From: Mastigias papua
Taxonomy: Eukaryota; Cnidaria; Scyphozoa; Rhizostomeae; Mastigiidae
Length of the DNA stretch: 64,000 nucleotides
Assembly (NCBI GenBank): GCA_964019165.1
Contig: OZ025281.1
Span: forward strand, 628,501 to 692,500
Direction of reading: 5' to 3'
Position 1 is the stretch's first letter. Every line of letters begins with the position of its first letter. This document shows, piece after piece, positions 60,945 through 64,000 of this stretch. Both the position numbers and the translations under genes were made by a program. The notes below the pieces were generated by a model. The model was not told the DNA's origin, made no database searches, and saw only the letters and a program-made list of their open reading frames with translations.

Positions 60945-63395
60945 TCATTTTACTAAAATGCTCACATCAGCTGGAAGGCTTTGGGTGTATTCTCCAGAGT
61001 CGTACAGTTCTCCAGCATTTCCAGAGTAGACGAAAACATTAGGGACAGTGTTTCCTCCAACGCCCAGAAATGAATCCGGACTGCCACAGTCATGCTCGTT
61101 ATTTCCAACTATTCCAATGCGGACTTTGCTCAGGACGTTAATGCCCTCTCTACTGCAATATTGCTGCAACCTACTGCCAGATAGAAGGTTCAGCCATTTT
61201 GAACGACCAAAGGACATTTCTATAAAAAGAAACCAAGGCAGGAATCCGCAAGTGAAGAGATCAAGTGAAATCACATGCCTTACACCAATATTAAGTAAAT
61301 GCCATGAGGTGGACCCATTTAATATGGAGCAGTCGCATTGAATATGAGTCAGCAGCTTTATTCATTGTGGTCTTAGCCAATAATAATGGGTTTTGGGTCT
61401 CATTTAATGGTCTTAGAAAAACAAAAATTATGTATTGTAATTTAAAATCATATGAAAATAAAGTTCAGTAAGAGGGCAACGACGGAAAACATTGTCCGGG
61501 TGGTTGTTGGAATTTTCATTATCTCGACAAAGCCATTTTGATGTAAACAAACCGTCATTAAGATATAACCGTATGTAGACAAACCAGAAATAAACCAGAA
61601 TCAAGACAATTAAGACATCACTGTCATTAAGACATAACCAAGACATATGAAAATACGAATAAAAATTATATCTTGTGAATAAGCAAGATCGAGAATAAGT
61701 AGTGCTTCGTTAGTAGCTGTGCAATAAAAATAGACCGAATGATATGTAACTTCAAGAGCATAGCCGCCAAATGTTTGAGAGTCTATTTTCTCCAAACCTA
61801 ATTGACCAATTATCATGCAAAATGGGCCTAATCTTAGCATGTGTGGTCAGAATCCTGCAAGATGACTGGTCAATTAGGTTGGGAGAAAATAGACCTGACA
61901 GGGTTCTCAAACATTTCTCACACATGCTAATTTCAAGATCAGTCTATACGGTCCGTAGGATTTCCCATATATTTTTGCTCCATTCACTAACAAACAGCCT
62001 GGAAATGGTGGCATAACAAAAAATTCCTTACAATAGCAATTGGCCGTGTTACGATCTGTCGATGTCATATTGATATTGATGACTGATTGAAAAATTGATT
62101 GACTGATTGACTGAATGATTGGCTGAATGATTGGACAATTGAAGTCTAGATTTCATCAATGCAGATATATTGTTATGCTATTGATTAATTCGATTTTACA
62201 ATCATCAAATTGATTAATATGAATACATCTATGATTTCAATAAATATGATCACGGCGATCAAAGCTCATGATTAGTGATAAACAATTAACGATTAGGGGT
62301 TTAATCAAAAATACATCATACCATGAGATCCTGAACTAACCAGACTTCTCATTGATGAACCACTTTTAGACATCTGCAAATATGATTTACTTCCAGATCT
62401 ATCGAAAACCAGGCATATCTTTGTGAATGCTAGTTTATTAAAGGCATCGAACTTAGCCTCCTGTCGATCCATTCCCTTATCGAGGTCGAACACATGATTG
62501 TATGTATTTGACGATGTCCAATAATTGGCACTGTATTGAAATGTACTCTGTGAAAGACAAATGATTTTAAAACCAGAAAAAGAAGCAAGGCTGTTTTTAG
62601 TGATTGCAAGGTCTGAATTGATTGAAGCAAACAGTGGATCAATTTATATTACATTTTACTAATTATATTTCATGAAATAATTGCATCATTCCATAAATCC
62701 ATCCGACTCCTTAAGTGCCGAGAATATGGAAATCTTCTGATTGGCTAAATCTTGCCCTGCTCAATGTATCAAATGAATCGTTGCTATAGAAATTCGGTTC
62801 CACCTGCTACGTCAATGTGGCTTAACAAGCTTCTAAGGAACGGCTTATGACTAACTGGTTTTCAATAATATGTAGGAGATTGCTAAATACCAGCCATTGA
62901 GTGTGAACGCAATCTAAAGTGTCTTTACTGATCATCAAACAACGTCATACGACTGATAACTCTACTATTGGTCTAAAGGTACAACGTTGATACTCTAAAG
63001 CTCACGATTGCTCACGATGAATCGAGCTTTCACACAGCATACAGCCTAACAGATATACATGCACAAACACCCTACGTCACTTCTAACAGTTGATAGAATC
63101 ATGAAACTTACGTTGCGTCAAGACGAAACTTCACTCTCAGATTGCAAATATAATTTGCAGCCATGAAACTAAACCTATCAGTAACACAGCATTCAGCACT
63201 TTCATCAAAAACATCATACTAAACTCAAACTGTGTCGTACCTTTGTTCCGTGAGTCTTCATAACAAGAGTCCAACCCCATCCAGAACATTCTCCCATTGA
63301 ACTCATCACACAATAGTGATATCCCATTCCACTTAATTTGTAAACTCCATTTGTTGTAAATCCAGATTGGTAAACATCAGTGCAACTCGAAAATT
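60945..63395 (-). CDS. Copy E: PAN-EGF-fibrinogen/intelectin-like protein, partial (5' end outside window)
   Basis: Three exons are inside the window: 63395-63241, 62547-62322 and 61219-60945. They correspond to exons 3, 4 and 5 of the other copies and have the same lengths and phases. The EGF and PAN exons are not found before 64000, so they lie beyond the right edge. The fibrinogen-start exon equals copy B. The middle exon shares its silent and coding variants with copy A (DRQEAK). The end exon starts EMSFGRSKW, has GNNEHDC, lacks the extra Cys pair (Pro and Glu at the two places), and has loops GNTVPNVFV and ELYDSGEYTQS. Nothing in the visible part is broken. Confidence 0.8.
61759..61918. 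mobile_element. MITE-like element, copy 2, in intron 4 of copy E
   Basis: It begins CATAGCCGCCAAATGTTTGA and contains GGTCAATTAGGTTGGGAGAA, both shared with the element at 10993-11184. The inverted right end is present up to CTCAAACATTT and then diverges. Confidence 0.75.
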
Positions 63396-63609
63396 CTAAG
63401 ATTAGATCAAGCAAATTATATTGTATATCAAAATAAGGAAGGAACATTTCCATAATGGCTATGAAATCCACCTAAAATTTTAAAACCTTAGAATATCCAA
63501 AAAATCAAACAATCATGGTATCATGGCACAAGTCTTCTATTAATACAGCAAATGGTACCAGAAATGTACTATGATCCAGCAGTTAACCACACTCCTCCTT
63601 CATAACAAT

Positions 63610-63766
63610 CAGGGACGTAGGAACCGGGGGGCCAGAGGGCCATGGCCCCACCCACTTTTTAGCAAACTATGCAAAAGTGCCCCTTTGAAGCCCAAAATGG
63701 GCGTGGTAATGTGCCCCTTTTAGGACTTGGCCCCCCCCCACTTTCTAGATGCTTTCTACGTCCCTG
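63610..63766. mobile_element. hAT-type MITE with 8-bp target-site duplication
   Basis: The element of 157 bp starts CAGGGACGTAG and ends CTACGTCCCTG, a perfect 11-bp inverted end. It is flanked on both sides by the 8-bp direct repeat ATAACAAT (63602-63609 and 63767-63774). CAGGG-type ends with 8-bp duplications are characteristic of the hAT superfamily. The interior is G/C-rich and non-coding. Confidence 0.88.
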
Positions 63767-63774
63767 ATAACAAT

Positions 63775-63905
63775 CCATACGATCTGTAACAGGCCTACCC
63801 AAGCAACCTTCAGATCTAATAGCCTCCGATCCTTTGGGCTGAAGGTATGGAACAGCGTCTCTCATGAAATAAGATCGACTGAAACTCTATAAACACTTTA
63901 AAAAT
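63775..63905 (+). mobile_element. LINE C-terminal relic beside the hAT MITE
   Basis: A plus-strand frame reads RSNSLRSFGLKVWNSVSHEI and then RSTETL before a stop, the familiar end of CR1/L2-type reverse transcriptases. An upstream piece (RSVTGLPKQPS) is in another frame. The hAT MITE sits directly at its left. Confidence 0.55.
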
Positions 63906-64000
63906 TCATGATACAAAGGGATGGCATACAAATGCAATGTATGACAGCATAATATGTATTAGGACGGGCGGGTTTTGTTTTGTACCTTTGCTTAATCTAG

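Overview
This is animal (metazoan) nuclear DNA: AT-rich, full of introns with GT/AG boundaries, microsatellites and decayed non-LTR retrotransposons. The right-hand gene family (signal peptide, PAN/apple, EGF, then a fibrinogen/intelectin-like domain) is of a kind I associate with cnidarians such as corals and anemones. I therefore infer a cnidarian, probably anthozoan, without being able to name it.

Layout. 1-5430: a satellite of 80-bp monomers, with a 240-bp higher-order period at its left end, interrupted by a 5'-truncated LINE. 5431-10324: gene-poor DNA with a 90-bp tandem duplication, a long hairpin, LINE debris and a TA microsatellite. 10325-32146 (minus): a protein 4.1 gene that I could join as 25 coding exons with every phase matching. 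It holds a 1,740-bp symmetric exon that can be skipped without breaking the frame. 34229-35209 (plus): a two-exon four-TM MARVEL protein. 35831-38381 (minus): a complete five-exon ABHD6 lipase, convergent with the MARVEL gene. 39993-64000 (minus): a head-to-tail cluster of five paralogous secreted genes, called here copies A-E, each with five coding exons. A-D are complete at 367 residues; E runs off the right edge.

The cluster is the most interesting part. Every coding exon has the same length in every copy. The PAN, EGF and middle exons are nearly identical, while the last exon (275 bp, the lectin-like C-terminus) differs in two short loops beside an otherwise constant frame. A pair of cysteines flanking the two loops is present together in A and B and absent together in C, D and E. 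Different exons and introns group the copies differently, which suggests repeated gene conversion or unequal crossing-over. This looks like a diversifying secreted recognition or lectin family, comparable in logic to other expanded fibrinogen-related families; the function is inferred.

I see no rRNA, tRNA, CRISPR or bacterial-type features.
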